In this document: positions 26,098 to 34,073 of the stretch, in pieces
Layout of the letters: every line of letters begins with the position of its first letter
Numbering within the stretch: position 1 is the stretch's first letter
Source of the DNA: Marinobacter subterrani
GTDB lineage: Bacteria > Pseudomonadota > Gammaproteobacteria > Pseudomonadales > Oleiphilaceae
Assembly: GCF_001045555.1 (NCBI RefSeq)
Contig: NZ_LFBU01000001.1
Span: 1,302,001-1,366,000, forward strand
DNA: 64,000 nt
Direction of reading: 5' to 3'
Notes under the pieces: generated by a model
Database searches by the model: none
Seen by the model: only the letters and a program-made list of their open reading frames with translations
Told to the model about the DNA's origin: nothing
Made by a program: the position numbers and the translations under genes

Positions 26098-26888
26098 CAG
26101 AGCTCGTCCACTATTTCGCCGGCGTGTTTACGGAACAGCCGCATGCCCGTTAAACAGAAGAAGATGCCCAGAACAAGTATCGGCAAAAGAGCCTGCCAGT
26201 CCGGGAGCTCGCCACGGGCCAGAATTGTCTGATAAGCGCCCATCAGTCCTACCATGGGGTTGTACCCCATCAATTCTTGAGCCCTTTCTGGCAATATGGT
26301 AATCGGGTAGACAATTGGGGTTAACCAGAACCAAAACTGAAGAATTACACCGAATGCTTGGCCTACATCCCTGAAAAACACGTTGAGCACCCCCAGCGTG
26401 ATGCCCAATCCGATCGCAAAAATTACCTGCACAATCAGCACCGGCACAATCGCGAAGTAAACGAGCCCCGGAAACGTCCCGGAAACTATCAGAAACAGAG
26501 AGAACAGCCCAAAGATGATCGCAAAATTGACCATTGCCGTTGCAACCACGGTGACGGGCAAACACAGCCTGGGGAAGCTGAGTTTTTTAAGCAAATTACC
26601 ATGCTCAAGAAATGTATTCTGGCCCCGGCTGACGATCTCTGCGAACAGACCCCACGTGAGAATACCGGCACAGAGGTAGATGCTGTAACCAAAGCTGCTT
26701 TCCACGCCCGGCAGTTTCGCTCGCATGATCTGGGAGAAAATGATCGTGTACACGATGATCATGGAGAGAGGCTGAATAACCGTCCAGGCGACACCCAGCA
26801 GGGAGTTAAGGTACTTGGACTGGAATTCCCGTTTTACACTGCCGAGAATAAACCCGCGGTATGCCCATAAAGCATTAAGAGCGCCCAT
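26097..26888 (-). CDS. wzm: O-antigen ABC transporter permease
   Basis: Wzm is the membrane half of the O-antigen exporter. The 263-residue protein has six predicted hydrophobic segments and the ABC-2 pattern: YRGFILGSVKREFQSKYLNS, then LLGVAWTVIQPLSMI, and the C-terminal MVGLMGAYQ. I chose the ATG at 26886-26888 because GAGGAT lies seven bases ahead; the open frame reaches 26927, but that start lies further inside manC. The chosen start overlaps the manC stop by 14 bases, so coupling is likely. Confidence 0.94.
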   Translation of the reverse strand: MGALNALWAYRGFILGSVKREFQSKYLNSLLGVAWTVIQPLSMIIVYTIIFSQIMRAKLPGVESSFGYSIYLCAGILTWGLFAEIVSRGQNTFLEHGNLLKKLSFPRLCLPVTVVATAMVNFAIIFGLFSLFLIVSGTFPGLVYFAIVPVLIVQVIFAIGLGITLGVLNVFFRDVGQAFGVILQFWFWLTPIVYPITILPERAQELMGYNPMVGLMGAYQTILARGELPDWQALLPILVLGIFFCLTGMRLFRKHAGEIVDEL

Positions 26889-28299
26889 ACGTATCCTCGA
26901 ATCGAACGATATCATCTTCTCCCACATAGGCGCCCGACTGAACCTCCACCAATTCCAGCGGTACTTTACCGGGATTGGTCAGGCGATGGGTGGCTCCAAT
27001 GGGGATAAAGGTGGACTGGTTTTCGGTGAGCAGCTTTTCTTCACCATTGCACTCCACGATGGCGGTGCCTTTTACCACTATCCAGTGCTCTGCGCGGTGG
27101 TAGTGCATTTGCAGCGACAGTTTTTCCCCCGGCTTCACAGTAATGCGCTTCACCTGGAAGCGGTGGCCTTCGTCGATGGACTCGTAGTCACCCCAGGGGC
27201 GGTAGACTCTTACGTGGGCGTGGTGCTCGGTGCGTTCCTGCACCTTGATTTCCTGCACGATTTTTTTAACGTCCTGAACGCTGTCTTTGTGAGCCACCAG
27301 CACGGCGTCTTTGGTTTCCACGATTACCATGTTATCCACGCCAACGGCGGCGACCAGGCGGCTTTCGCCGCGGATGTAGGAGTTGCGGGAATCGTGGGTA
27401 ACAATATCGCCAATGCACACGTTGTTATTGCTGTCCTTGTTCTCCACGTCCCACAGGGCTGACCAGGAACCGAGATCGTTCCAGCCCGCGTCGAAGGGCA
27501 CTACGGCGGCTTTTTCGGTTTTCTCCATCACCGCGTAGTCGATCGACTCGTCCGGGCAGGCCTGAAAAATGTCTGCGGGCACTCTGTCAAAGTCGGCGTC
27601 CTGCTGCATGGCACCAGCCGCTTTTTCGCAGGCTTCGAAGATGTCCGGGCGGGAGTTTTCCAGCTCTTCCAGGTACACCGAAGCCCGGAAAATGAACATG
27701 CCGCTGTTCCAGTAGAAATTGCCGGCTGCGAGAAATTCTTCGGCGGTTTTCTGATCCGGCTTCTCGACAAACCGGCTCACCCTGAAGGCTTTCTCATCGG
27801 CCCCGAGAGCTTCTCCAGCATCGATATACCCGAAGCCGGTTTCCGGGCCTGTGGGTACAATGCCGAAGGTCACCAACCGGCCTTTTGCAGCCTCCTCGGC
27901 GCCTTGGCGCATCAGGGCGAGAAAGCGCTGGTCGTCATCTATCAGATGGTCAGACGGCAATACCAGGAGCAAAGGGTCTTGCTTACGCGCTTTCTGTTGC
28001 ATGGCAACCAGGGCGATTGCGGGGGCGGTATTGCGGCCGAATGGCTCGAGCAATATTTTGTCCAGCTCAATACCCGCCTGCCTGGCCTGTTCAGCCACAA
28101 TGAACCGGTGCTCCTCGTTGCATACCACCGCCGGCGCCATGGCATTCAGGCCGGTGGTGCGGGCAAGGGTTTGCTGCAGCATGGTCTGGCTGCCGGTCAG
28201 GCGGATAAACTGCTTGGGCATCAGGGTGCGGGATAAGGGCCAAAGGCGCGATCCGGTGCCGCCAGCAAGAAGAACAGGAAGTATAGATGTATCTGCCAT
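26875..28299 (-). CDS. manC: Mannose-1-phosphate guanylyltransferase / mannose-6-phosphate isomerase
   Basis: This is the bifunctional type II enzyme (WbpW/AlgA class). The N-terminal domain has LLAGGTGSRLWPLSRTLMPK for GTP and mannose-1-phosphate binding, then VEKPDQKTAEEFL. The C-terminal cupin domain (from about residue 360) carries the isomerase signature RPWGDYESIDEGHRFQVKRI and the metal histidines in LSLQMHYHRAEHWIVV. The length, 474, is standard. It supplies GDP-mannose to Gmd and opens the manC-wzm-wzt run. Confidence 0.95.
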   Translation of the reverse strand: MADTSILPVLLAGGTGSRLWPLSRTLMPKQFIRLTGSQTMLQQTLARTTGLNAMAPAVVCNEEHRFIVAEQARQAGIELDKILLEPFGRNTAPAIALVAMQQKARKQDPLLLVLPSDHLIDDDQRFLALMRQGAEEAAKGRLVTFGIVPTGPETGFGYIDAGEALGADEKAFRVSRFVEKPDQKTAEEFLAAGNFYWNSGMFIFRASVYLEELENSRPDIFEACEKAAGAMQQDADFDRVPADIFQACPDESIDYAVMEKTEKAAVVPFDAGWNDLGSWSALWDVENKDSNNNVCIGDIVTHDSRNSYIRGESRLVAAVGVDNMVIVETKDAVLVAHKDSVQDVKKIVQEIKVQERTEHHAHVRVYRPWGDYESIDEGHRFQVKRITVKPGEKLSLQMHYHRAEHWIVVKGTAIVECNGEEKLLTENQSTFIPIGATHRLTNPGKVPLELVEVQSGAYVGEDDIVRFEDTYGRS

Positions 28300-28325
28300 G
28301 TAGTTCGCCTGTAATACGGTAATGA

Positions 28326-29447
28326 TTAAATGGAATCAGGTTCCAGCAGTTTCCGATAAAGGTTCAGGTATCTCTCGCCCACCTGGTTGCCGGAAAATAC
28401 GCTGTCAAATCGCTCCCGTCCAGCCAGGCCCATGCGCCGCGCTTTTTCGGGGTTTTCGTGCAATTGCTGCATGGCACCGGCCAGCGCTTCGGAACTGCGC
28501 GCCGGCACGACCAGGCCGGTTTCACCATGCTGATTCACGAAGCTGGTGCCTGTTCCGATCTCACAGGTGATTAATGGCAGGCCATGCAACTGCCCTTCAA
28601 GCAGGGTTACTCCGAAAGCCTCTGAGCGCTCGCAGGAGGGGAAAACAATCGCTGCGGCCCGCGCCATCAAGGCCTGTTTGACGTCATCACTTACGAAACC
28701 TGCAAATTGTACACTTTTTGCGCCAACTCGTTCTGCCTGTTCCCGGAGTGCTTTCTGTTCCGGGCCGTGGCCGGCTATAACCACGGGCAATCCCGTTCGG
28801 GCCGCAGCCTCAATCAGGAAGCGCAACCCTTTGTAATAGCGAAGCACACCAATAAACAGGAAAAAACCCGACCCGTAGGACTGCTCAACGGCCCGCAGCG
28901 CCTCTTCACTCGGAGGCTGATAACTTTCCGGTGCCAGGCCCAGGGGCACAACTTCAACTCGCGGTTGCAAACGCTGCAATAAACGGCTTGTGGCGAGGTA
29001 GTTGGGCGATGTGGCGACAAAACGGCCAACCTTCCGGAAAAAAAGCCAGCGCAGCGGCGCGTAAAGCTTTTCCAGCAGAGACTGGCGGATAATGTCGGAG
29101 TGATAGGTTACGAGAACCGGCTTTTGAGCACCCGAAAGCAGGTGTACCAGATCGGCAAACGGCCAGGGGTAGTGGATGTGAATCAGATCGGCCCACTCTG
29201 CCTGCTCCCGGTATACCCGAAAGGCTTCAACGCCCATTGAGCAGGATGCCGGCTCAGCCTGAACCGGCACGCGTATCACCTGCCCTTCTGGTAGCTCGAG
29301 AGTCTCCACATTCTGCACGTGGGCCATTGTAAGCACACGCTGAACCACGCCGTGTTTCCGGGTGGAGAGACAAATCTGATGGATCGCCTCTTCCACGCCG
29401 CCGTGGGTTTCTGGCAAATACGTTCGGTAGAATTGGAGCACTCGCAT
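28326..29447 (-). CDS. Glycosyltransferase family 4
   Basis: The 373-residue GT-B protein starts RVLQFYRTYLPETHGGVEEA, the GGVE form of the acceptor-side loop, and has FIGVLRYYKGLRFLIEAA and SEAFGVTLLEGQLHGLPLIT (the E-x7-E motif) on the donor side. This resembles the WbpY/WbpZ group of mannosyl or rhamnosyl transferases, but the sugar cannot be settled from sequence. It lies 26 bases before manC and 3 bases after the epimerase-family gene, inside the same transcription unit. Confidence 0.88.
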   Translation of the reverse strand: MRVLQFYRTYLPETHGGVEEAIHQICLSTRKHGVVQRVLTMAHVQNVETLELPEGQVIRVPVQAEPASCSMGVEAFRVYREQAEWADLIHIHYPWPFADLVHLLSGAQKPVLVTYHSDIIRQSLLEKLYAPLRWLFFRKVGRFVATSPNYLATSRLLQRLQPRVEVVPLGLAPESYQPPSEEALRAVEQSYGSGFFLFIGVLRYYKGLRFLIEAAARTGLPVVIAGHGPEQKALREQAERVGAKSVQFAGFVSDDVKQALMARAAAIVFPSCERSEAFGVTLLEGQLHGLPLITCEIGTGTSFVNQHGETGLVVPARSSEALAGAMQQLHENPEKARRMGLAGRERFDSVFSGNQVGERYLNLYRKLLEPDSI

Positions 29448-29450
29448 TGC

Positions 29451-30443
29451 TTACTTCGGCGCTCCGTTTTTTTGGCAGTACTCATCCTGCATGTATTGGA
29501 AAGCACTATTGGTGGTCTTGAGCCCGGCATCCGGACATTGACGGGCCAGAAGCTTCAGGCTGAGCTCCAAATCCCCCATAAGCTTTTCCATGGCAGGCCG
29601 AAACCCAACGAGGCTGGCAAGAGCACGCAGCCATCGGTCAGGAAGAGAGAGCAGTCTGGTGGGCCTGGAGGACGATTCGGCAATTATCCGCAGGAGATCC
29701 GGCGTCGAGACGGGCTCGGGGTCAGCCACATTCAGCTCAAAAAATGACCACCGGTGTTTTTGCAGAAGGCACAACACCACCATGAGCAAATTCGCCAGCG
29801 CAAGTACACTTCGGCGATTCCTTACCCCACCCAGGGGAACCGGCAACCCCGATAGCGCCAACTTTCTGAGTCTCGCAAAGTTTGCCTTGGCTTGAGCGCC
29901 ATAGACCAGGGGCAGGCGAAGGCAGCAGATCTGCAGCTCGTCACTCTGATAGCCTTTCAATATCGCCTCCGCCTGGCATTTGCTGCGGCCGTAGTCATCT
30001 TCCGGCTGAAGTATATCGCCCTCTGCGAAGGGCGGGCGCCCCGAGGTTGACTCGCCGTATACTTTAACACTGCTGAGAAAAATCAAACGCCGGACACCAG
30101 ATTCCCGGCAGGCCTTTGCCAATGAGTCAACGGCATGACAGTTTACGCGGAAAAGGTGCTCAACTGCTGAGGGGTGTTTTTTCAAGGGGGCGTGGGCCAA
30201 AGCGGCGCAATGAATAACCGTATCGACACCCTGGAGGCAAGGGGTCCATACCGGGTCGGCACCCAGGTCCCCGATGGCAAACTGGTCGGCGCCATTGCCT
30301 CCGTTTCGGCTCAGCTCACGAACAGAGTAGCCATCTGCCCTGAGGCCTTCGCAGAGATACTGCCCAACGAAGCCTTTGGCGCCTGTGACCGCCACCGTCC
30401 CTGACTGTTCCACTCGTACCGACCTGAAATTGCTTGATGTCAC
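29451..30443 (-). CDS. NAD-dependent epimerase/reductase, WbpV-like
   Basis: The 330-residue extended short-chain dehydrogenase has VAVTGAKGFVGQYLCEGLRA, the catalytic SSVKVYGEST and DYGRSKCQAE (Y-x3-K). The SSVKVYGE form is shared with WbpV/WbpK-type C4-reductases, which convert UDP-4-keto-6-deoxy-GlcNAc to UDP-FucNAc or UDP-QuiNAc. The 4-keto substrate would be made by the WbpM homologue encoded just upstream, and the product would suit the sugar transferase at 11395. UDP-glucose 4-epimerase is a less likely reading. The 170 bases before it contain no gene that I believe. Confidence 0.8.
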   Translation of the reverse strand: MTSSNFRSVRVEQSGTVAVTGAKGFVGQYLCEGLRADGYSVRELSRNGGNGADQFAIGDLGADPVWTPCLQGVDTVIHCAALAHAPLKKHPSAVEHLFRVNCHAVDSLAKACRESGVRRLIFLSSVKVYGESTSGRPPFAEGDILQPEDDYGRSKCQAEAILKGYQSDELQICCLRLPLVYGAQAKANFARLRKLALSGLPVPLGGVRNRRSVLALANLLMVVLCLLQKHRWSFFELNVADPEPVSTPDLLRIIAESSSRPTRLLSLPDRWLRALASLVGFRPAMEKLMGDLELSLKLLARQCPDAGLKTTNSAFQYMQDEYCQKNGAPK

Positions 30444-30613
30444 TGAAGTCCGACCATGCTAGTCTCACCGCATTCCGGACACTGTCTTTTTCGCCCTGAT
30501 AAAAACGCGCAAGGTTATCATAATGAGCCGGGGTTGTGTCGCAGAACGGTATAAATTCTGTAACGGAAGAACATCTTTTTAGTCCGTATCCAGCATACAC
30601 CGGTGAAGCCTCG

Positions 30614-32581
30614 CTAAAGCGGGAGCCGGTGTATATTTCCCGGTTTACCTGAGGCCTGAGGGCTCCGGGAACTTTCACTTACACTGCGCCCCTGAAGCCG
30701 GTCTTCAGGTTTGTACGAAGGTGAGTAGCCCGTTGGCGCGTTACGCATCAACTCAATGGCGGCCTCGTAATCAAACCTCTTGCATGCCGAAACCAGCTTC
30801 GAGAGCAACGCCTCAACGCTCGGCCAGGACAATGATTCTTCCCGGGCCATCATGATTCTTGGGTGGACGGTTTGAAGAGCATGCTCTCCGATCAGCAGCT
30901 CTTCGAAGAGTTTTTCTCCCGGCCTAAGCCCGGTAAACCGGATTTCAATATTTCCATGGGGATCAGCTTCCGTTTTCTCGGTAAGCCCCATCAGCCGGAT
31001 CATTTTCCTCGCCAGATCGGCAATTTTTACCGGTTCTCCCATATCCAGAACAAAGACCTCTCCGCCCTCCCCCATGGCTCCGGCCTGGAGCACCAACTGG
31101 CTGGCTTCCGGGATGGTCATGAAATAACGGATGATATCGGGATGGGTGACGGTTACAGGGCCTCCATCGCGAATCTGGTCACGAAACAGCGGCACCACCG
31201 AGCCGGATGAGCCAAGCACGTTGCCGAAACGAACCATAGAAAAAATGGTTCCGCCCTGGCGCTGCGCCAAACCCTGAAGAACGAGTTCGGCCAACCGCTT
31301 GGAGCATCCCATAACGTTGGTGGGCCGTACCGCTTTGTCAGTGGATATCAGTACGAAGCGCTCAACCCCTGCCGCGATGGCCGCCTCTGCGCAGTGCCAG
31401 GTTCCAACCACGTTATTCTGGATGCCCTCCAGAATATTGCCCTCAACCAGAGGAACGTGTTTGTACGCTGCGGCATGGTAGACAATGTCGACACCAAACG
31501 ACTGCATGATTACCTCGTTGCGTCGCCGGTGTATAACGCTGCCAAGAAGCGCGTTTATTTCGACCCCGAGGTTCTCGACTTCGTTGATGGACTTGAGTTC
31601 GCGTTCAATGCTGAACAGGCCGAATTCGGACTGCTCAAGCAGTACAATACCGGCCGGCCCGTTGCGCACGATCTGACGGCAGAGCTCCGAACCGATAGAG
31701 CCCCCTGCGCCAGTGACGAGCACCACTTTTCCGCTGAGGTTCTTCGCCACCACGGCTTTGTTCGGCAAAACCGGATCACGCCCCAACAGATCGGCAATAT
31801 CGAGCTCCCGGATGTCGTTAATCCGGGCCTGCCCGGCAACCAGTTCCGACATCGCCGGCACGGTCTGTACCGGAATAACCAGCTCCTCAAGGGTTTCAAT
31901 CAGTTCCCGCCGGCTGATTGAGCCCTTGTCCTCAAGCGCCAGAAACACACGCTGAATACCCTGTTCTCGGGCCGCACGCTTGATGTGTTCAACCGGGTAC
32001 ACCTGCAACCCGGCAATAAGAGATTTGTGTTTTTGATGATCGAGAGACACAAAGCCCATGGGCCGGTATTCCGTGCCTTGCATCAGGGCAAAGTGGAGCT
32101 GGAGCGCCTTCGGACCTGTCCCTACGATAAGAACGCGCCCTTTGGCTTTTTCGCGGGGCCGGTTGATCATGGTACGAAATGTGAACCGGGTGCCCGCTAC
32201 CATAATGAAAAGAAACGCCCCGTATATCACCGGGACAGATCTGGGCACCAAAGCCTGGAAAACAAAGCCGGAAAGAATAAGCGCCAACGCAGAGGCTGCA
32301 ACTCCAGCCATCATCACCATCAGCGCTTTTTCGCTGATGTATCGAATGACCGCCCGGTAAAGACCGATCCTCACAAAAACGCCAATGGAGACAAGTATGG
32401 TAAGACCAAACGTCATCCATTGTCGCTCATTGGGCATCCAGGCCAGATCTTCGAAACGCAGCGCAAACGAGGTCCAAAACGCAATGCTGATAAAGCAGAA
32501 ATCGGCGAAAACCGAGACCAGGCGTTTTTGCGGCCTCGGTAACTCAAACAACCATTCTCTCAATCGAAGGAAAAACGTCAT
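30614..32581 (-). CDS. Membrane-bound UDP-GlcNAc 4,6-dehydratase (WbpM/CapD/PglF family)
   Basis: The 655-residue protein has four N-terminal membrane segments (about 20-130), an N-terminal Rossmann-like domain with LIVGTGPKALQLHFAL, and the catalytic domain with VLVTGAGGSIGSELCRQI. The motif STDKAVRPTNVMGCSKRLAE has methionine in place of the usual tyrosine, the Ser-Met-Lys triad known from WbpM. The C-terminus has PRIMMAREESLSWPSVEAL. It makes the 4-keto-6-deoxy intermediate for D-QuiNAc or D-FucNAc. A decayed paralogue lies at 10776-11301, so one of two copies has been lost. Confidence 0.93.
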   Translation of the reverse strand: MTFFLRLREWLFELPRPQKRLVSVFADFCFISIAFWTSFALRFEDLAWMPNERQWMTFGLTILVSIGVFVRIGLYRAVIRYISEKALMVMMAGVAASALALILSGFVFQALVPRSVPVIYGAFLFIMVAGTRFTFRTMINRPREKAKGRVLIVGTGPKALQLHFALMQGTEYRPMGFVSLDHQKHKSLIAGLQVYPVEHIKRAAREQGIQRVFLALEDKGSISRRELIETLEELVIPVQTVPAMSELVAGQARINDIRELDIADLLGRDPVLPNKAVVAKNLSGKVVLVTGAGGSIGSELCRQIVRNGPAGIVLLEQSEFGLFSIERELKSINEVENLGVEINALLGSVIHRRRNEVIMQSFGVDIVYHAAAYKHVPLVEGNILEGIQNNVVGTWHCAEAAIAAGVERFVLISTDKAVRPTNVMGCSKRLAELVLQGLAQRQGGTIFSMVRFGNVLGSSGSVVPLFRDQIRDGGPVTVTHPDIIRYFMTIPEASQLVLQAGAMGEGGEVFVLDMGEPVKIADLARKMIRLMGLTEKTEADPHGNIEIRFTGLRPGEKLFEELLIGEHALQTVHPRIMMAREESLSWPSVEALLSKLVSACKRFDYEAAIELMRNAPTGYSPSYKPEDRLQGRSVSESSRSPQASGKPGNIHRLPL

Positions 32582-32620
32582 CCGTGCCTCACTCTGTCCC
32601 TCGCCCCTTACCAGCGAAAG

Positions 32621-33394
32621 TCAAAAAATATACCAGTTTCCCGCAGCAATGAAATACGGATTTAGCACATCCTGCTTGCCGTATTTTAGCGGCTGCCCCT
32701 CCAGAGTCTCCACTTTACCACCCGCTGCCACCAAAACAGCCTGAGCCGCGCCGGTGTCCCACTCGCAAGTAGGCCCTAACCGCGGGTAGATATCGGCATG
32801 ACCCTCAGCAATGCGGCAGAACTTGAGGGAGCTGCCGGCCTGCACCAGTTCATGCTCGCCGATCTGCTCCTCTATGAACGCTGTTGTTTCCGGGTTCAGG
32901 TGGTTCTTGCTGGCCACCACACGCTTTACGGCTTTCGGTTCGGCAACGCGGATGCGGTGAACTCTGCCAGTGCGATCCCTTTTGTGGGCGCCCTCGCCTT
33001 TCAGCCCCCAATAGGCCTCATGCAAAGCGGGCGCGGTGACCACACCCAGAATGGCCTCTCCATCCTCAATCAGGGCAATATTAACGGTGAACTCCCCCGT
33101 GCGCTGGGTGAAATCCTTGGTACCGTCAATGGGGTCGACTAGCCAGAACCGGCGCCAGTGCTTGCGCTCCTCCCAAGGAATATCCTTGCCCTCTTCGGAG
33201 AGGATGGGAATGTCCCGGCTGATGGTGCGCAGGCCCTGGGTGATGATGTCATGGGCGGCGGTGTCTGCGGCGGTGATGGGTGAATCGTCGGCCTTGTAGC
33301 TCACCTTGAAGTCCGACTGGTAGATGTGCAGCACTCTCTCGCTGGCCTCGTCGGCTACTTTAATGACATCCGGGAGAATGGAGCTGTAATCCAT
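32621..33394 (-). CDS. cysQ: 3'(2'),5'-bisphosphate nucleotidase
   Basis: CysQ hydrolyses PAP to AMP and so relieves inhibition caused by PAPS use. The 257-residue inositol-monophosphatase-fold protein shows ILSEEG, the metal motif LVDPIDGTKDF and the C-terminal CEWDTGAAQAVLVAAGG. The length agrees with family members. It is 40 bases upstream of the wbpM homologue on the same strand. Together with cysC at 5933 it brackets the surface-polysaccharide region. Confidence 0.94.
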   Translation of the reverse strand: MDYSSILPDVIKVADEASERVLHIYQSDFKVSYKADDSPITAADTAAHDIITQGLRTISRDIPILSEEGKDIPWEERKHWRRFWLVDPIDGTKDFTQRTGEFTVNIALIEDGEAILGVVTAPALHEAYWGLKGEGAHKRDRTGRVHRIRVAEPKAVKRVVASKNHLNPETTAFIEEQIGEHELVQAGSSLKFCRIAEGHADIYPRLGPTCEWDTGAAQAVLVAAGGKVETLEGQPLKYGKQDVLNPYFIAAGNWYIF

Positions 33395-33427
33395 GGGCGC
33401 GTCCTTAAAGGCGGGGTCAGTGAAGAC

Positions 33428-33457
33428 GGGGTCAGAAGAAAGCTTTCTTCTGACCCC
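33428..33457. repeat. Type B palindrome
   Basis: A perfect 30-bp palindrome with arms GGGGTCAGAAGAAAG / CTTTCTTCTGACCCC. A partial arm, GGGGTCAG, lies just before it at 33413-33420. It shares the GGGGTCAGA arm with types A and C but has a different centre. Confidence 0.93.
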
Positions 33458-33475
33458 AATTTCAAAAACTGGCTA

Positions 33476-33667
33476 CTACGCCGCGTGACTACAAAGCAAA
33501 GGCCAAGCCCCCTGCCTGGAAGCCTCCAGAATGACAACTTCGACTACGGTGCCATCATCTGCATAGCTGATATGCGTATTCCAATCCTGAGAAACCTCTT
33601 TCACGATGGGCTTCTCTGAGAGGTGCAACACCAGAATATCATCCGCCTCGTCATAGGTTGTTCTCAT
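33476..33667 (-). CDS. DUF2283 protein, antitoxin-like
   Basis: The 63-residue protein matches DUF2283: TYDEADDILVLHLSEKPI, then ISYADDGTVVEVVILEASR. The domain is small and acidic and is typically encoded after DUF4258, as here with a 4-base overlap. The arrangement is that of a toxin-antitoxin pair, but the role is not established from sequence. Confidence 0.85.
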   Translation of the reverse strand: MRTTYDEADDILVLHLSEKPIVKEVSQDWNTHISYADDGTVVEVVILEASRQGAWPLLCSHAA

Positions 33668-33924
33668 CCCTCAACCTCCCAACTAAAGTGATGCATCACC
33701 GTCTTTACGACCAGCGTGTCTTCGAGCGCGACTGCCACGCAGATCAGGTTATCACACCGGTCTTCAAATGCCTTGGCTACCCATAGCCGTTGGCTATCTT
33801 TATATCGTATTTCACCGGTTTCCATGAGTTCTGCGATTTCTGAGTCACTAACCCTTCTCTGAACCATGCGTTCGCTGGCATGGCGGGTAATGTATACGTC
33901 CAACCCAAAGCGTTGGCAGTGCAT
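33664..33924 (-). CDS. DUF4258 protein, toxin-like
   Basis: The 86-residue protein fits DUF4258: ITRHASERMVQRRVSDSEIA with the conserved H-x-x-x-R-M-x-x-R pattern, then WVAKAFEDRCDNLICVAVAL and the C-terminal VVKTVMHHFSW. The fold is related to small RNase-type toxins. AAGGAGG lies nine bases before the ATG, a strong site. The gene starts a two-gene unit with DUF2283, and the pair is enclosed by two type B palindromes. Confidence 0.85.
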   Translation of the reverse strand: MHCQRFGLDVYITRHASERMVQRRVSDSEIAELMETGEIRYKDSQRLWVAKAFEDRCDNLICVAVALEDTLVVKTVMHHFSWEVEG

Positions 33925-34016
33925 TAACTTGGTCCTCCTTGACCTGACGCAAAGCGAGCCGCGATGAAAACCTTCATCAGTCCCTATTTTTACGCCATAG
34001 TATCACTGTTAAAGAT

Positions 34017-34046
34017 GGGGTCAGAAGAACGCTTTCTTCTGACCCC
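34017..34046. repeat. Type B palindrome
   Basis: A 30-bp palindrome, GGGGTCAGAAGAACG / CTTTCTTCTGACCCC, with one mismatch near the centre compared with the copy at 33428. It lies 28 bases before the start of the beta-CASP gene. Confidence 0.92.
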
Positions 34047-34073
34047 GATTTAATCAACAAAAAGGATCTCAAC

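Noticed and set aside
30316..30678. 120-residue minus-strand frame between the WbpV-like and WbpM-like genes
   Set aside because: It overlaps both genes in a wrong frame and its middle has no domain; I treat the 170-base gap as non-coding.
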